DNA of 15,808 bases. Origin: Dehalococcoidia bacterium UBA6808 (GTDB taxonomy: Bacteria; Chloroflexota; Dehalococcoidia; GIF9; UBA5629). How positions within the stretch are numbered: the first letter of the stretch is position 1; each line of letters starts with the position of its first letter. Below are positions 7,968 to 14,886 of this stretch, piece after piece. Below the pieces are notes generated by a model. The model saw nothing but the letters and a program-made list of their open reading frames with translations, did not search any database and was not told where the DNA came from. A program made the position numbers and the translations under genes. The stretch spans positions 1 to 15,808 of the forward strand of contig DKFA01000116.1 of assembly GCA_002452695.1 (NCBI GenBank). Direction: 5' to 3'.

Positions 7968-8051
7968 TTTATATTATCCTCATATTTTATTAAGAGTAAC
8001 CCAAATACGATTTGAAGATAAGTCCTGGCCATAGTAAAACGTCTTGTCCGG

Positions 8052-9623
8052 TCATGGCATTATACCCCAGCGCATAATCGGCTGAGGATGGGCAGTACGC
8101 CGGCCCATTGCCAGCTCAAGCGCATTGATAATGCGCGGTCTGGTCTCTCTGGGATCAATCACATCATCGATATTGAAGGTTGCCGCCGCGTGGTAAGGAC
8201 CTGAGTATTTCCTGTAAGCCTCTTCGAGTTGCTTGGCCAGTTCCTCCGGGTTGTCCGAAGCTTCAAGCTCGGCTTTATGGGCAGCCAGCACCCCACCACC
8301 GCCGGGTATAGAGCCGAAATCCGCCCTGGGCCAAGCCAGCGTTAGCGTCTGCCCCGCGCCATAACCGCACATGGCACTACCCCCGAACCCGAAGGCCTTG
8401 TGCGTGACCACCGTGATCTTGGGCACTTCGGCAAAAGCCAGCGAATAAGCCACCGCTAGGCCGTAGCGCAGAGCAGCTTCCTTTTCAGATTCAGGCCCAG
8501 TCATGACACCCGGTACATCCACAAGGAAAATAAGCGGTACATGGTAGGCTGTACACAGGTCGATAAAATGCCGTTCCTTGGCTGCCGCTTTGGCCGTGAT
8601 GGCTCCGGCGTAAACTTTAGGCTGGTTGGCAATAATGCCCACCACGTGCCCATTCATGCGGGCGAAACCAGTAATCATCATTTTGGCAAATTCCGGTTTG
8701 ATCTCGAAAAAGCTGCCCCGATCCACAATGGCATTGATCACTTCTTTCATGTCGTAGGCTATGGCCATATTGTCCGGTATTATATCCAGCAGCAATTCAT
8801 CCATGCGGTCAGGATCGTCATCCGGCTCGACATCAGGGGGATATTCATAGGCGCTGCAGGGCAGGTAAGAAAGATATAGCCTGGCCATCTCAATAGAAGC
8901 TGCGTCATCATCGGCCGGATTATCGGCCACACCAGATTCCACACAATGGATTTTCCAGCCGCCCAGATCTTCTTTCGTGACGACTTCCCCAGTAGCCCTT
9001 AATACCACCGGCGGACCTCCTGCTGCCAGCATTCCCTCACCCTTGCACATGATGATAAACTCCAAAAGGCTGGCAACCAGCGAGGAATCCCCTGCACAGG
9101 GCCCCATAACCACACCTACAGACGGCGCAATACCCGACATCCTTGCAATATTAATCAGGTGGGTCACCATCGGGAGACCTTCGGCAATAAACTCCTCGGC
9201 ACGCGCCCCGGCGCCATCCAGCAGCCAGACCAGCGGCACCCTTTCCTGGGTGGCAATACTGGTCATGCGCATCTTTTTCATACCGTTGGTCACACCTACC
9301 GAACCACCCATCACAGTAAAATCCTCTGCAATGACTCCGGCTCGTCGCCCGTTGATCAGGCCGAACCCCGTTATCACACCATCAGCAGGCGCATCACGGT
9401 CAGCCATTTCAGGCCGATGGCTCTGGTGATTGGCCAGCAGGCCATATTCCCTAAAAGTTCCGCAGTCCATTAGCAGCGCGATTCGCTCTCGTGCGGTGAG
9501 TTTGCCCAGTTTATGTTGCCGGGCAATTTTGTCCGCTCCCCCCATCTGCAACGCCTTTTGCCTCTTCTTGTTTAAATATTCGATTTCCTGGACCATTTCT
9601 GAGTTGGTATTATCAATTTTCAT
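8052..9623 (-). CDS. Acyl-CoA carboxylase-type carboxyltransferase (beta subunit)
   Basis: This 523-residue protein has the two-crotonase-fold layout of PccB/MmdA-type carboxyltransferases, which move CO2 between carboxybiotin and an acyl-CoA. The N-terminal part carries KLTARERI (41-48), DFTVMGGSVG (101-110), LDGAGAR (135-141) and GPCAGDS (174-180). The C-terminal part carries LVDVPGVMTGPESE (367-380) and AFGFGGSAM followed by LAWPRADF. Compared with PccB, the usual LDSGGAR and GPCAGGA are changed, as is the MGAEGAV segment (here IPGGGGV), so it belongs to a divergent subgroup. The ATG at 9623 has only a weak AAGG. It is divergent from the tetR gene and, across it, from a small biotin carrier that is its likely partner. 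Carboxylase versus decarboxylase direction and the acyl substrate are unknown. Confidence 0.88.
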   Translation of the reverse strand: MKIDNTNSEMVQEIEYLNKKRQKALQMGGADKIARQHKLGKLTARERIALLMDCGTFREYGLLANHQSHRPEMADRDAPADGVITGFGLINGRRAGVIAEDFTVMGGSVGVTNGMKKMRMTSIATQERVPLVWLLDGAGARAEEFIAEGLPMVTHLINIARMSGIAPSVGVVMGPCAGDSSLVASLLEFIIMCKGEGMLAAGGPPVVLRATGEVVTKEDLGGWKIHCVESGVADNPADDDAASIEMARLYLSYLPCSAYEYPPDVEPDDDPDRMDELLLDIIPDNMAIAYDMKEVINAIVDRGSFFEIKPEFAKMMITGFARMNGHVVGIIANQPKVYAGAITAKAAAKERHFIDLCTAYHVPLIFLVDVPGVMTGPESEKEAALRYGLAVAYSLAFAEVPKITVVTHKAFGFGGSAMCGYGAGQTLTLAWPRADFGSIPGGGGVLAAHKAELEASDNPEELAKQLEEAYRKYSGPYHAAATFNIDDVIDPRETRPRIINALELAMGRRTAHPQPIMRWGIMP

Positions 9624-9693
9624 AGATTGAGAACCTTATCATTATTGCGGTTGGCAAGGCTATTAACCTATCCCAGTACACTATTATCCTGAA

Positions 9694-9747
9694 AAGCTTG
9701 CTGAAGCATCGACTTATCTTCTGGAAACCCTGACCTCAACCAAGCTT
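9694..9747 (-). repeat. Stem-loop in the long leader of the carboxyltransferase gene
   Basis: The arms AAGCTTGCTGAAG (9694-9706) and CCTCAACCAAGCTT (9734-9747) can pair over 13 base pairs, including G-U pairs, with one bulged base in the transcript of the minus strand. It would lie in the roughly 230-base untranslated leader predicted from the promoter at 9860-9889. I cannot match it to a known riboswitch or T-box. Confidence 0.35.
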
Positions 9748-9859
9748 CCTGTAAATCTAACTCGTCAACGCTCACTTCGACTCACTAATATTAAGCAAAC
9801 AGTTTATGTAATTTTCTTTATTAAGGCCTGCATATTATTGATATGGATTATATTCATTA

Positions 9860-9889
9860 ATGATACCGGTTAGTATACTAACATATCAA
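9860..9889 (-). promoter_or_regulatory. Carboxyltransferase promoter with a 14-bp palindromic operator in its spacer
   Basis: On the minus strand, -35 TTGATA (9889-9884, five of six) and -10 TATCAT (9865-9860, five of six) are separated by 18 bases. The spacer contains the perfect palindrome GTTAGTATACTAAC (9869-9882). TetR-family repressors often bind palindromes of this size between the promoter boxes, and a tetR gene is the divergent neighbour. The assignment to that regulator is inference. Confidence 0.55.
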
Positions 9890-9909
9890 TTGCTATGTGT
9901 CAACAGCAC

Positions 9910-9955
9910 AGCCTGCCATTCCCACATCTACATTGTTCGTGCCAACCGGCAGGCT
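9910..9955. repeat. GC-rich inverted repeat in the divergent intergenic region
   Basis: AGCCTGCC (9910-9917) and GGCAGGCT (9948-9955) form a perfect 8-bp inverted repeat around a 30-base loop, followed by only three T residues on the plus strand. It lies in the 509-base gap 9624-10132 between the carboxyltransferase and tetR genes. That gap holds no convincing gene; the frames in it have no ribosome site and no recognisable product. The role is unclear: a weak terminator, a DNA-bending site or chance. Confidence 0.3.
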
Positions 9956-10061
9956 TTCCCGCTGCATTGCAGGTATCAGACAATCGCAATATCATCTACG
10001 GTTGGCAAAAATTTTGCCGTTTATTCAGCTTCGTTACAAGCGCAACAATAAACATATCACT

Positions 10062-10070
10062 TGATATAAT
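10062..10070 (+). promoter_or_regulatory. Candidate extended -10 promoter for tetR
   Basis: TGATATAAT is a perfect extended -10 element (TGnTATAAT) with no good -35 box upstream, as is common for such promoters. It predicts a leader of about 55 bases before the tetR start codon at 10133. Confidence 0.4.
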
Positions 10071-10132
10071 AAGATATTTTATAATAAAATTGCTGGCGTT
10101 AATCATTAATACGCTTAAGGACCGACAAAAAC

Positions 10133-10744
10133 ATGACCAAGAAATACAATATTTTCCCCAATAACCGGAGTATCCGTTACAAATCGGCTCAGCTGAATAA
10201 AGAAATGATTATGGACGTTGCTGCAAGGCTGTTTGCAGAGCATAGCTATGCGGCTGTTTCGCTACGAGATATCGCCCAGGAAATCGGAGCCACTCAGGGT
10301 TTAATCTATCATTATTTCCCCTCTAAGGGTGCCTTGCTGGGAGAAATACTGCTATGGATCCATCAAATGTTTCTGGAGGCAGTTAATCCTGCCTGGAAAA
10401 CTGCCAGCACCGATAAATCCGAAATCCTTAAAAAGATCATCAGGTCGCATTTCAATTTCAACTATAAACGCAACTACATGATCATGTTAGCCTTCAGGAC
10501 CACGGACTATATCCCCCATGACATGCGTCGCAAATTGAAAATAACCAGGGATTCATATACCAATAAATTCAGTTTACTTGTGAAGGAAGTGCAGGCCGAA
10601 GGAAAACTCATCAAAGGCGATAGCGAAAAAATAGCTACCAGCATTGTGACTATGGTTAACTACTTACCATATATTTATAGAAATGCCGATGCACGGACAC
10701 GTAGGGAACTAATCCAGATCATCATCGAATCATTTATCAGATAG
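10133..10744 (+). CDS. TetR/AcrR-family transcriptional regulator
   Basis: This is a 203-residue protein of typical TetR size. The N-terminal DNA-binding domain has the family's helix-turn-helix, SLRDIAQEIGATQGLIYHYF (43-62), followed by the conserved SKGALL. The C-terminal, ligand-binding half is all-helical in appearance and not diagnostic. An N-terminal extension of about 20 residues precedes the first helix. The ATG at 10133 has AAGGA eleven bases upstream, rather distant. It is divergent from the carboxyltransferase gene and 36 bases upstream of the biotin-carrier gene, so it probably controls both arms. The likely inducer would be an acyl-CoA or related metabolite, by analogy with TetR regulators of fatty-acid and acyl-CoA genes; this is inference. 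Confidence 0.9.
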   Translation: MTKKYNIFPNNRSIRYKSAQLNKEMIMDVAARLFAEHSYAAVSLRDIAQEIGATQGLIYHYFPSKGALLGEILLWIHQMFLEAVNPAWKTASTDKSEILKKIIRSHFNFNYKRNYMIMLAFRTTDYIPHDMRRKLKITRDSYTNKFSLLVKEVQAEGKLIKGDSEKIATSIVTMVNYLPYIYRNADARTRRELIQIIIESFIR

Positions 10745-10780
10745 CAGTTATACATGAATTAATCCGAGGGAGAATATCTT

Positions 10781-11002
10781 ATGTCAGTCGAAATCGTAAC
10801 CAGTCCAATGCAGGGTATCGTTTCCAGCCTTTGTGTAACGGTGGGAGATGAGGTGAATGAAGGCGACGTGCTATGTTTGATCGAGGCTATGAAGATGTTG
10901 ATGCCAATCGAATCCAGTGTAAGAGGCAAGGTCACAGAAATATATACCGAGGAGAAAAAACCGTTAGTTAAGGGCGAGAAAATCCTGGCTGTCGAATATT
11001 GA
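10781..11002 (+). CDS. Stand-alone biotin carboxyl carrier protein (biotinyl/lipoyl domain)
   Basis: The 73 residues are almost exactly one biotinyl domain. The EAMKM motif (35-39) contains Lys38, the predicted site of biotin attachment, with the matching half-turn SPMQGIV at 8-14 and a Gly-Asp-x-V-x-x-G-D turn at 22-29. The Ala-Met-Lys-Met form points to biotin rather than lipoate. The ATG has GAGGGA nine bases upstream. It is probably co-transcribed with tetR. With the divergent carboxyltransferase it would supply two of the three parts of a biotin-dependent carboxylase or decarboxylase. Most acyl-CoA carboxylases fuse this domain to biotin carboxylase; here it is free. Confidence 0.92.
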   Translation: MSVEIVTSPMQGIVSSLCVTVGDEVNEGDVLCLIEAMKMLMPIESSVRGKVTEIYTEEKKPLVKGEKILAVEY

Positions 11003-11115
11003 ACTGGACAAACCCGGGTAATGTCGGCAAATGTTCCCCGCAACTTACTGCAATTACTCTACGCCTAGGATTCCACTGGAGTAATCCCATGTATTATCCA
11101 CCCGTTAAGCTCAGG
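11003..11115. other. Intergenic stretch with no recognised feature
   Basis: This stretch lies between the biotin-carrier stop and the transposase remnant. The frames here (for example one starting at 10999 on the plus strand) lack ribosome sites and homology that I can recognise. There is no clear terminator for the biotin-carrier transcript. It may contain further decayed mobile-element sequence. Confidence 0.3.
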
Positions 11116-11307
11116 TTAAGCCCGAAGGCCCAGGCTATGCTCAGCTCCAGCTTCTTGACTGCAAACGTCATCAGAGAAAAACTGATACCGTAGCGAGAGA
11201 CCTATCACCTCAGCTGCCTCCCTGGCGGCGACCTTGACCGCCTCTATCCCGTTTAACACCATTAACCTACTCTGTTCCTTCTTGCTCAATGTCACCATCT
11301 CCTTCAT
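11116..11307 (-). pseudogene. Decayed transposase N-terminus (ISNCY-like / helix-turn-helix integrase-core type)
   Basis: From the ATG at 11307 the first 40 residues, including MKEMVTLSKKEQSRLMVLN and REAAEVIGLSLR, resemble the N-terminal helix-turn-helix of transposases that normally continue with an arginine-rich RRLL...YRKEGAEALAHGNRG segment. Here the frame is disrupted after GLSLR. A rearranged echo (QEAGAEHSLGL) is followed by a stop at residue 64, while the full proteins are about 400 residues or more. The catalytic DDE domain is absent. This is a relic and not an active element. It lies directly upstream of the glycolytic operon promoter. Confidence 0.6.
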
Positions 11308-11340
11308 GGTGACATTTTCGCTTAACAGTTAGAGGTGACA
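11288..11340. repeat. Relic insertion-sequence end: inverted and direct TGTCACC/GGTGACA repeats
   Basis: AATGTCACCAT (11288-11298) and ATGGTGACATT (11306-11316) form a perfect 11-bp inverted repeat with a 7-base loop that spans the transposase start codon. GGTGACA recurs in direct orientation at 11308-11314 and 11334-11340, 26 bases apart. Iterated GGTGACA-type motifs just outside the transposase start are characteristic of the ends of this group of elements, as I recall them. The outer boundary of the element is probably near 11340. Confidence 0.5.
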
Positions 11341-11376
11341 AAATTATATAACATCAACACATTAATCACTCCGCAC

Positions 11377-11405
11377 TTGTCATACCGGTCGCAAACAGTT
11401 ATATT
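11377..11405 (+). promoter_or_regulatory. Promoter of the aldolase-pyruvate kinase-PfkB operon
   Basis: TTGTCA (11377-11382) and TATATT (11400-11405) each match the sigma70 consensus at five of six bases and are 17 bases apart, the optimum spacing. Transcription would start near 11412, leaving a leader of under 20 bases that contains GAGG (11419-11422) before the aldolase ATG pair. Confidence 0.6.
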
Positions 11406-11430
11406 GATATTTATAATTGAGGTTGAAATG

Positions 11431-12426
11431 ATGAGTAATTTAACTGCAGGAAAGATCAGGGGTCTGCAACAGATTGCTACCGATAAAGGCATTTTTATCA
11501 TGTGCGCCATGGACCACAGGTCCGGACTGGTCCAGATGCTCCAGGAGGCGCAAAAGACAGAACCGGATTACAACGACATCGTCCAGATCAAGCTTGATAT
11601 GTGCCGGGCCATGTCGCCTTATTCCAGCGGTGTCCTGCTCGATCCGGAGTACAGCGCAGCCCAGGCGATCGTAACAGGGGCGCTCAAAGGCGGTACGGGA
11701 CTGCTGGTCAGTGTCGAAGCTACCGGCTATGAAAAAGACCCCACAGGCCGGATTACCACCCTGCTCAAAGACTGGAGCGTGGAGAAGATCAAGCGCATGG
11801 GCGCTTCCGCCGTCAAAATTCTAGTATATTACCGTCCAGATATTAAGAAACTGGCCTCACGGCAATTGAAGACCATCGCAAAGGTGGCTGCCGACTGCAT
11901 AAAATACGATATCCCCTTTCTGGTTGAGCCCAAGACATACCGCGTTGAAGATGAGGTGATGGACTCGCAGGAGTTTGCTAAACGCTTGCCGGGTATGGTG
12001 ATCGAGACAGCCCGGCAGATTAGCGAGCTCCCGGTGGATGTGCTCAAGGCTGAATTCCCAGCCGATATGAAGTATGAAAAAGACGAGGCCAACATGGCGG
12101 AATACTGCCGGGAACTAGATAATGCATCACGTGTGCCCTGGGTCATCCTGAGTGCAGGCGTGGATTATGACATGTTCAAGAAACAGGTATCCATTGCCTG
12201 TACCGCCGGGGCATCCGGTTTTCTCGGTGGGCGGGCTATCTGGCAGGAAGGTATAGGTATAGTTAAAAGAGAGAAAAGGAACGAGTTTCTCAAAGATGTG
12301 GCGGCGAAGCGGATGCAGGAACTGGCGGCAATAGCCAACCGCAGCGCCCGTCCGTGGCATGCAAAGCTGGGGCTGGAGGCTGAGGCGCTGGTCGAGATAG
12401 GCCAGGACTGGTACCGGGAATATTAG
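11431..12426 (+). CDS. LacD-family class I aldolase (tagatose/fructose-1,6-bisphosphate aldolase-like)
   Basis: This protein is predicted to cleave a ketohexose 1,6-bisphosphate into dihydroxyacetone phosphate and glyceraldehyde 3-phosphate through a lysine Schiff base. With the ATG at 11431 it has 331 residues, against about 326 for LacD. It starts MSNLTAGKIRGLQQIATDKG, matching the LacD N-terminus, then AMDHRSGL (26-33), VKILVYYRPD (128-137) and VLKAEFP (204-210); Lys206 aligns with the Schiff-base lysine of LacD. Tandem ATGs at 11428 and 11431 follow GAGG. The frame is open upstream to 11335, but that part overlaps the promoter and insertion-sequence end and is not conserved. It is the first gene of the operon. 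It could act as the organism's glycolytic aldolase or on tagatose phosphate. The related family of sulfofructose-phosphate aldolases (YihT) is a less likely alternative. Confidence 0.87.
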   Translation: MSNLTAGKIRGLQQIATDKGIFIMCAMDHRSGLVQMLQEAQKTEPDYNDIVQIKLDMCRAMSPYSSGVLLDPEYSAAQAIVTGALKGGTGLLVSVEATGYEKDPTGRITTLLKDWSVEKIKRMGASAVKILVYYRPDIKKLASRQLKTIAKVAADCIKYDIPFLVEPKTYRVEDEVMDSQEFAKRLPGMVIETARQISELPVDVLKAEFPADMKYEKDEANMAEYCRELDNASRVPWVILSAGVDYDMFKKQVSIACTAGASGFLGGRAIWQEGIGIVKREKRNEFLKDVAAKRMQELAAIANRSARPWHAKLGLEAEALVEIGQDWYREY

Positions 12427-12463
12427 GCCCGTTATGAACGCAAAGAAGACCGAAGGTAGAGCT

Positions 12464-13876
12464 ATGCGTAAATCCAAGATCGTATGTACGATCGGTCCGG
12501 GCAGCATTTCTCCGTCCATCCTCAAGCAATTGCTACGGGCCGGGATGAATGTCGCCCGCATCAATGCCTCGCACGGGACAATCGAAGAACACGGCGAATA
12601 TATCGCTACAATCCGCCATGAAGCTAAAAAGCTTAAAATAGCCCTTGCCATATTGCTGGATTTGCCTGGTCCCAAGGACCGTACGGGCAAGACTAAAAAG
12701 GGCGGTATCAAGCTGCGTGATGGAGCGGAGTTTATCCTGACCACCCGGGATGTGCTCGGTGATGAAACGCAGGTCTCGGTCGACTTGCCCGAACTTCCCA
12801 GGAAAGTGAAGCTCGGGCAGGAGATATTCCTGGATGATGGGGTGATCAAACTGGAGGTCATCTCTATCAGCCATGACAGCGTGAAGTGCAGGGTGATCAA
12901 CGGCGGCAGGCTGTATGACAACAAGGGCATTAACGTGCCCGGCGTTAAATGGGATACCGATTCCGTCACGGCAGAAGACTGGCAGCACCTGGAAGCCGGT
13001 GTGTCGCAGGGCATCGATTTCGTCGGGCTTTCCTTCGTGCAACGTCCCGAGGATATCAACAGAGTTCGCGCGTTTCTCAAGGAACATGGCTCACCTGCAC
13101 AGATCATTGCCAAGATCGAGCGCTCCGAGGCGCTGGAGAATATTGACAGTATACTCGAGGCCGCTGACGGCGTAATGGTGGCGCGTGGAGATCTGGGTGT
13201 GCAGATACCAATACAGCGTGTGCCTATTGTGCAGAAGGAACTGATACATAAATGCAACCATATCGGCAAACCGGTTATCGTGGCTACTCAGATGCTGGAA
13301 TCGATGGTAAATTCCCCCGTCCCCACCCGCGCCGAGGCCACAGATGTGGCCAATGCCATCTTTGATGGCGCCGATGCTATTATGCTCTCGGAAGAAACCG
13401 CCGTGGGACATTTTCCTGTTGAAACTGTCACGATGATGCACCTGATCGCTCTGGAGGCTGAGGCTGCCCTGCCTTACGAGGAGATGTTCGCCAGCCGTGG
13501 ACTTGACCTGCAACCTTTGACCGACGATGCCATCAGCTATGCCGCCTGTCATACCGCGCATCAACTGGGGGCCAGCGCCGTGATTGCCTACACAGCGTCG
13601 GGCAGTACAGCGAGGCGTGTTTCCAAGTACCGACCCCGCACACCCATTGTTGCAGTCACACCCAACGAGGTAATACAGCGCCAATTATCGCTCTCGTGGG
13701 GTGTTACAGCGTTAAAGGTCCGTGAACCAGGGAAGGTCATCAATATGTTCAGCAGTGCGGCCAATGCGGTATGCAAAGCCGGCATCGCCCGTGAGGGAGA
13801 CCTGGTAGTGGTAACGGCAGGACTGCCCATCGGGCAGGCGGGCACCACCAACATGCTTAAAGTCGAGAAGATATAG
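12464..13876 (+). CDS. pyk: Pyruvate kinase
   Basis: This enzyme converts phosphoenolpyruvate and ADP to pyruvate and ATP. From the ATG at 12464 it has 470 residues, the length of E. coli PykF, and begins MRKSKIVCTIGP as in the family; GAAGG lies seven bases upstream. An in-frame ATG at 12434 would add ten residues of non-conserved sequence. Visible motifs are ARINASHG (31-38), LDLPGPKDRTG (65-75), the catalytic AKIE (216-219, Lys217), the metal-binding ARGDLG (240-245), and the TQMLESM...PTRAEATDVANA block (275-298). The C-terminal domain contains TASGSTARRVSKYRP. Two variations from the usual form are PGPK for KGPE and Gln247 for Glu in ARGDLGVE; the catalytic residues are kept. It lies 37 bases after the aldolase and abuts the PfkB gene. 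Confidence 0.95.
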   Translation: MRKSKIVCTIGPGSISPSILKQLLRAGMNVARINASHGTIEEHGEYIATIRHEAKKLKIALAILLDLPGPKDRTGKTKKGGIKLRDGAEFILTTRDVLGDETQVSVDLPELPRKVKLGQEIFLDDGVIKLEVISISHDSVKCRVINGGRLYDNKGINVPGVKWDTDSVTAEDWQHLEAGVSQGIDFVGLSFVQRPEDINRVRAFLKEHGSPAQIIAKIERSEALENIDSILEAADGVMVARGDLGVQIPIQRVPIVQKELIHKCNHIGKPVIVATQMLESMVNSPVPTRAEATDVANAIFDGADAIMLSEETAVGHFPVETVTMMHLIALEAEAALPYEEMFASRGLDLQPLTDDAISYAACHTAHQLGASAVIAYTASGSTARRVSKYRPRTPIVAVTPNEVIQRQLSLSWGVTALKVREPGKVINMFSSAANAVCKAGIAREGDLVVVTAGLPIGQAGTTNMLKVEKI

Positions 13877-14812
13877 ATGATAGCAACCGTGACACTGAAC
13901 CCTTCCCTCGACCAACATGTGGGGGTGGAGAACCTGGTGCTGGATGATACGAACCGTTGGGTCAGTTTTAAACGGCAACCCGGTGGCAAAGGGATCAATG
14001 TATCAAGGGTGCTCAAGGAGTTGGGTGGGGACACGATCGCTTACGGTTTCATCGGGGGTCATGCTGGCGATGAAATCAAGAACCTCCTGAAAGAAGACAG
14101 CGTGCACACTGATTTCACCCATATCAAGGAAGAGATCAGGAGTAATTTTATTATCACCGATCTAAAGACACACAGGCAGACGCGCATCTCGGCGCCGGGA
14201 CCGCAGATCACAGCAGGAGAATTAAAAAAACTGGTAGACAAAATAACTACCATTAAACCGCGGCCGTCCTATATGGTGCTGGCAGGCAGCGTGCCGCCCG
14301 GGGTGCCTTACTATATTTATCGCGAGCTCATCGAAAAATTGAAATCACAGGGCATCATAGCAGTACTGGATGCCGCCGACATGTGGCTGATCGAAGGGCT
14401 ACTCGCCAGTCCCGATATTATCAAGCCCAATGTCAGAGAAGCCCAGACACTGCTGGGCGTCGAACTCAAGACGGAAGAAGACATTGTGTACGGCGTCAAA
14501 ACGATCATCAGCCGCGGTGTAGGTATAGCCGCGATCTCACGCGGGCGTGACGGTATGATCATCGCCGACAGGAGTATGGTATTGAAGGTGGTCCCGCCCG
14601 ATGTCACCGTGATGAGCACGGTGGGAGCGGGGGATTCCGCCGTGGCCGGCCTTGTTCTCAAGCTTAGCCAGGGAGGCAGCCTGGAAGAAGCCTCGCGACT
14701 GGCCGTGGCAGCTGGCACTGCAGCTACACTCACCTCGGGCACAGAACTCTGCCATAAACAGGACGTGGAACGCCTGCTGCCGCTTGTTACGATAGAAAAA
14801 CTGCCGTTCTAA
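13877..14812 (+). CDS. PfkB-family sugar-phosphate kinase (1-phosphofructokinase / tagatose-6-phosphate kinase type)
   Basis: A kinase of the ribokinase (PfkB) family, 311 residues, in the FruK/LacC/PfkB subgroup. It starts MIATVTLNPSLDQ, the subgroup's hallmark. It has the substrate-binding GGKGINVSR (37-45), LAGSVPPGV (135-143), KPN (183-185), and the ATP/anion-hole motif VGAGDS (249-254), with Asp253 as the catalytic base. The start codon directly follows the pyruvate kinase stop codon, so translation is probably coupled. With the LacD-like aldolase it makes a short lower-sugar pathway: kinase product 1,6-bisphosphate, cleavage to trioses, and later pyruvate formation by Pyk. The sequence does not separate fructose-1-phosphate, fructose-6-phosphate and tagatose-6-phosphate as substrate. 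Confidence 0.9.
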   Translation: MIATVTLNPSLDQHVGVENLVLDDTNRWVSFKRQPGGKGINVSRVLKELGGDTIAYGFIGGHAGDEIKNLLKEDSVHTDFTHIKEEIRSNFIITDLKTHRQTRISAPGPQITAGELKKLVDKITTIKPRPSYMVLAGSVPPGVPYYIYRELIEKLKSQGIIAVLDAADMWLIEGLLASPDIIKPNVREAQTLLGVELKTEEDIVYGVKTIISRGVGIAAISRGRDGMIIADRSMVLKVVPPDVTVMSTVGAGDSAVAGLVLKLSQGGSLEEASRLAVAAGTAATLTSGTELCHKQDVERLLPLVTIEKLPF

Positions 14813-14820
14813 CGGGTGTA

Positions 14821-14855
14821 TATTTTGGGTATCGGGGTGCAGGTAATCCAAAATA
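14821..14855 (+). terminator. Candidate terminator hairpin after the PfkB gene
   Basis: TATTTTGG (14821-14828) and CCAAAATA (14848-14855) are perfect 8-bp arms beginning eight bases after the stop codon; a G-U and a further pair extend the stem. The following sequence is AT-rich (CTAATTTATTG) without a pure T-run, so it is an imperfect intrinsic terminator. Confidence 0.4.
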
Positions 14856-14886
14856 CTAATTTATTGTATCTTTAAATTCGCTAAAC

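Noticed and set aside
8977..9429. Plus-strand frame of 150 codons
   Set aside because: It is antisense to the carboxyltransferase and contains only low-complexity Pro/Ser/Thr-rich sequence.
9860..10164. Overlapping plus-strand frames in the divergent gap
   Set aside because: They have no ribosome sites, start inside the palindromic promoter region and run into the tetR start; the products resemble no family I know.
11335..11430. N-terminal extension of the aldolase
   Set aside because: It would start at a GTG inside the insertion-sequence end and translate through the promoter; LacD proteins begin at the MSNLTAGK-like position.
12127..13269. Long minus-strand frame of 380 codons
   Set aside because: It is antisense to the aldolase end and pyruvate kinase, both unmistakable; its composition is that of a reverse-frame shadow of GC-rich third positions.
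13091..13684. Minus-strand frame of 197 codons
   Set aside because: It is antisense to pyruvate kinase and has no recognisable motif or ribosome site.
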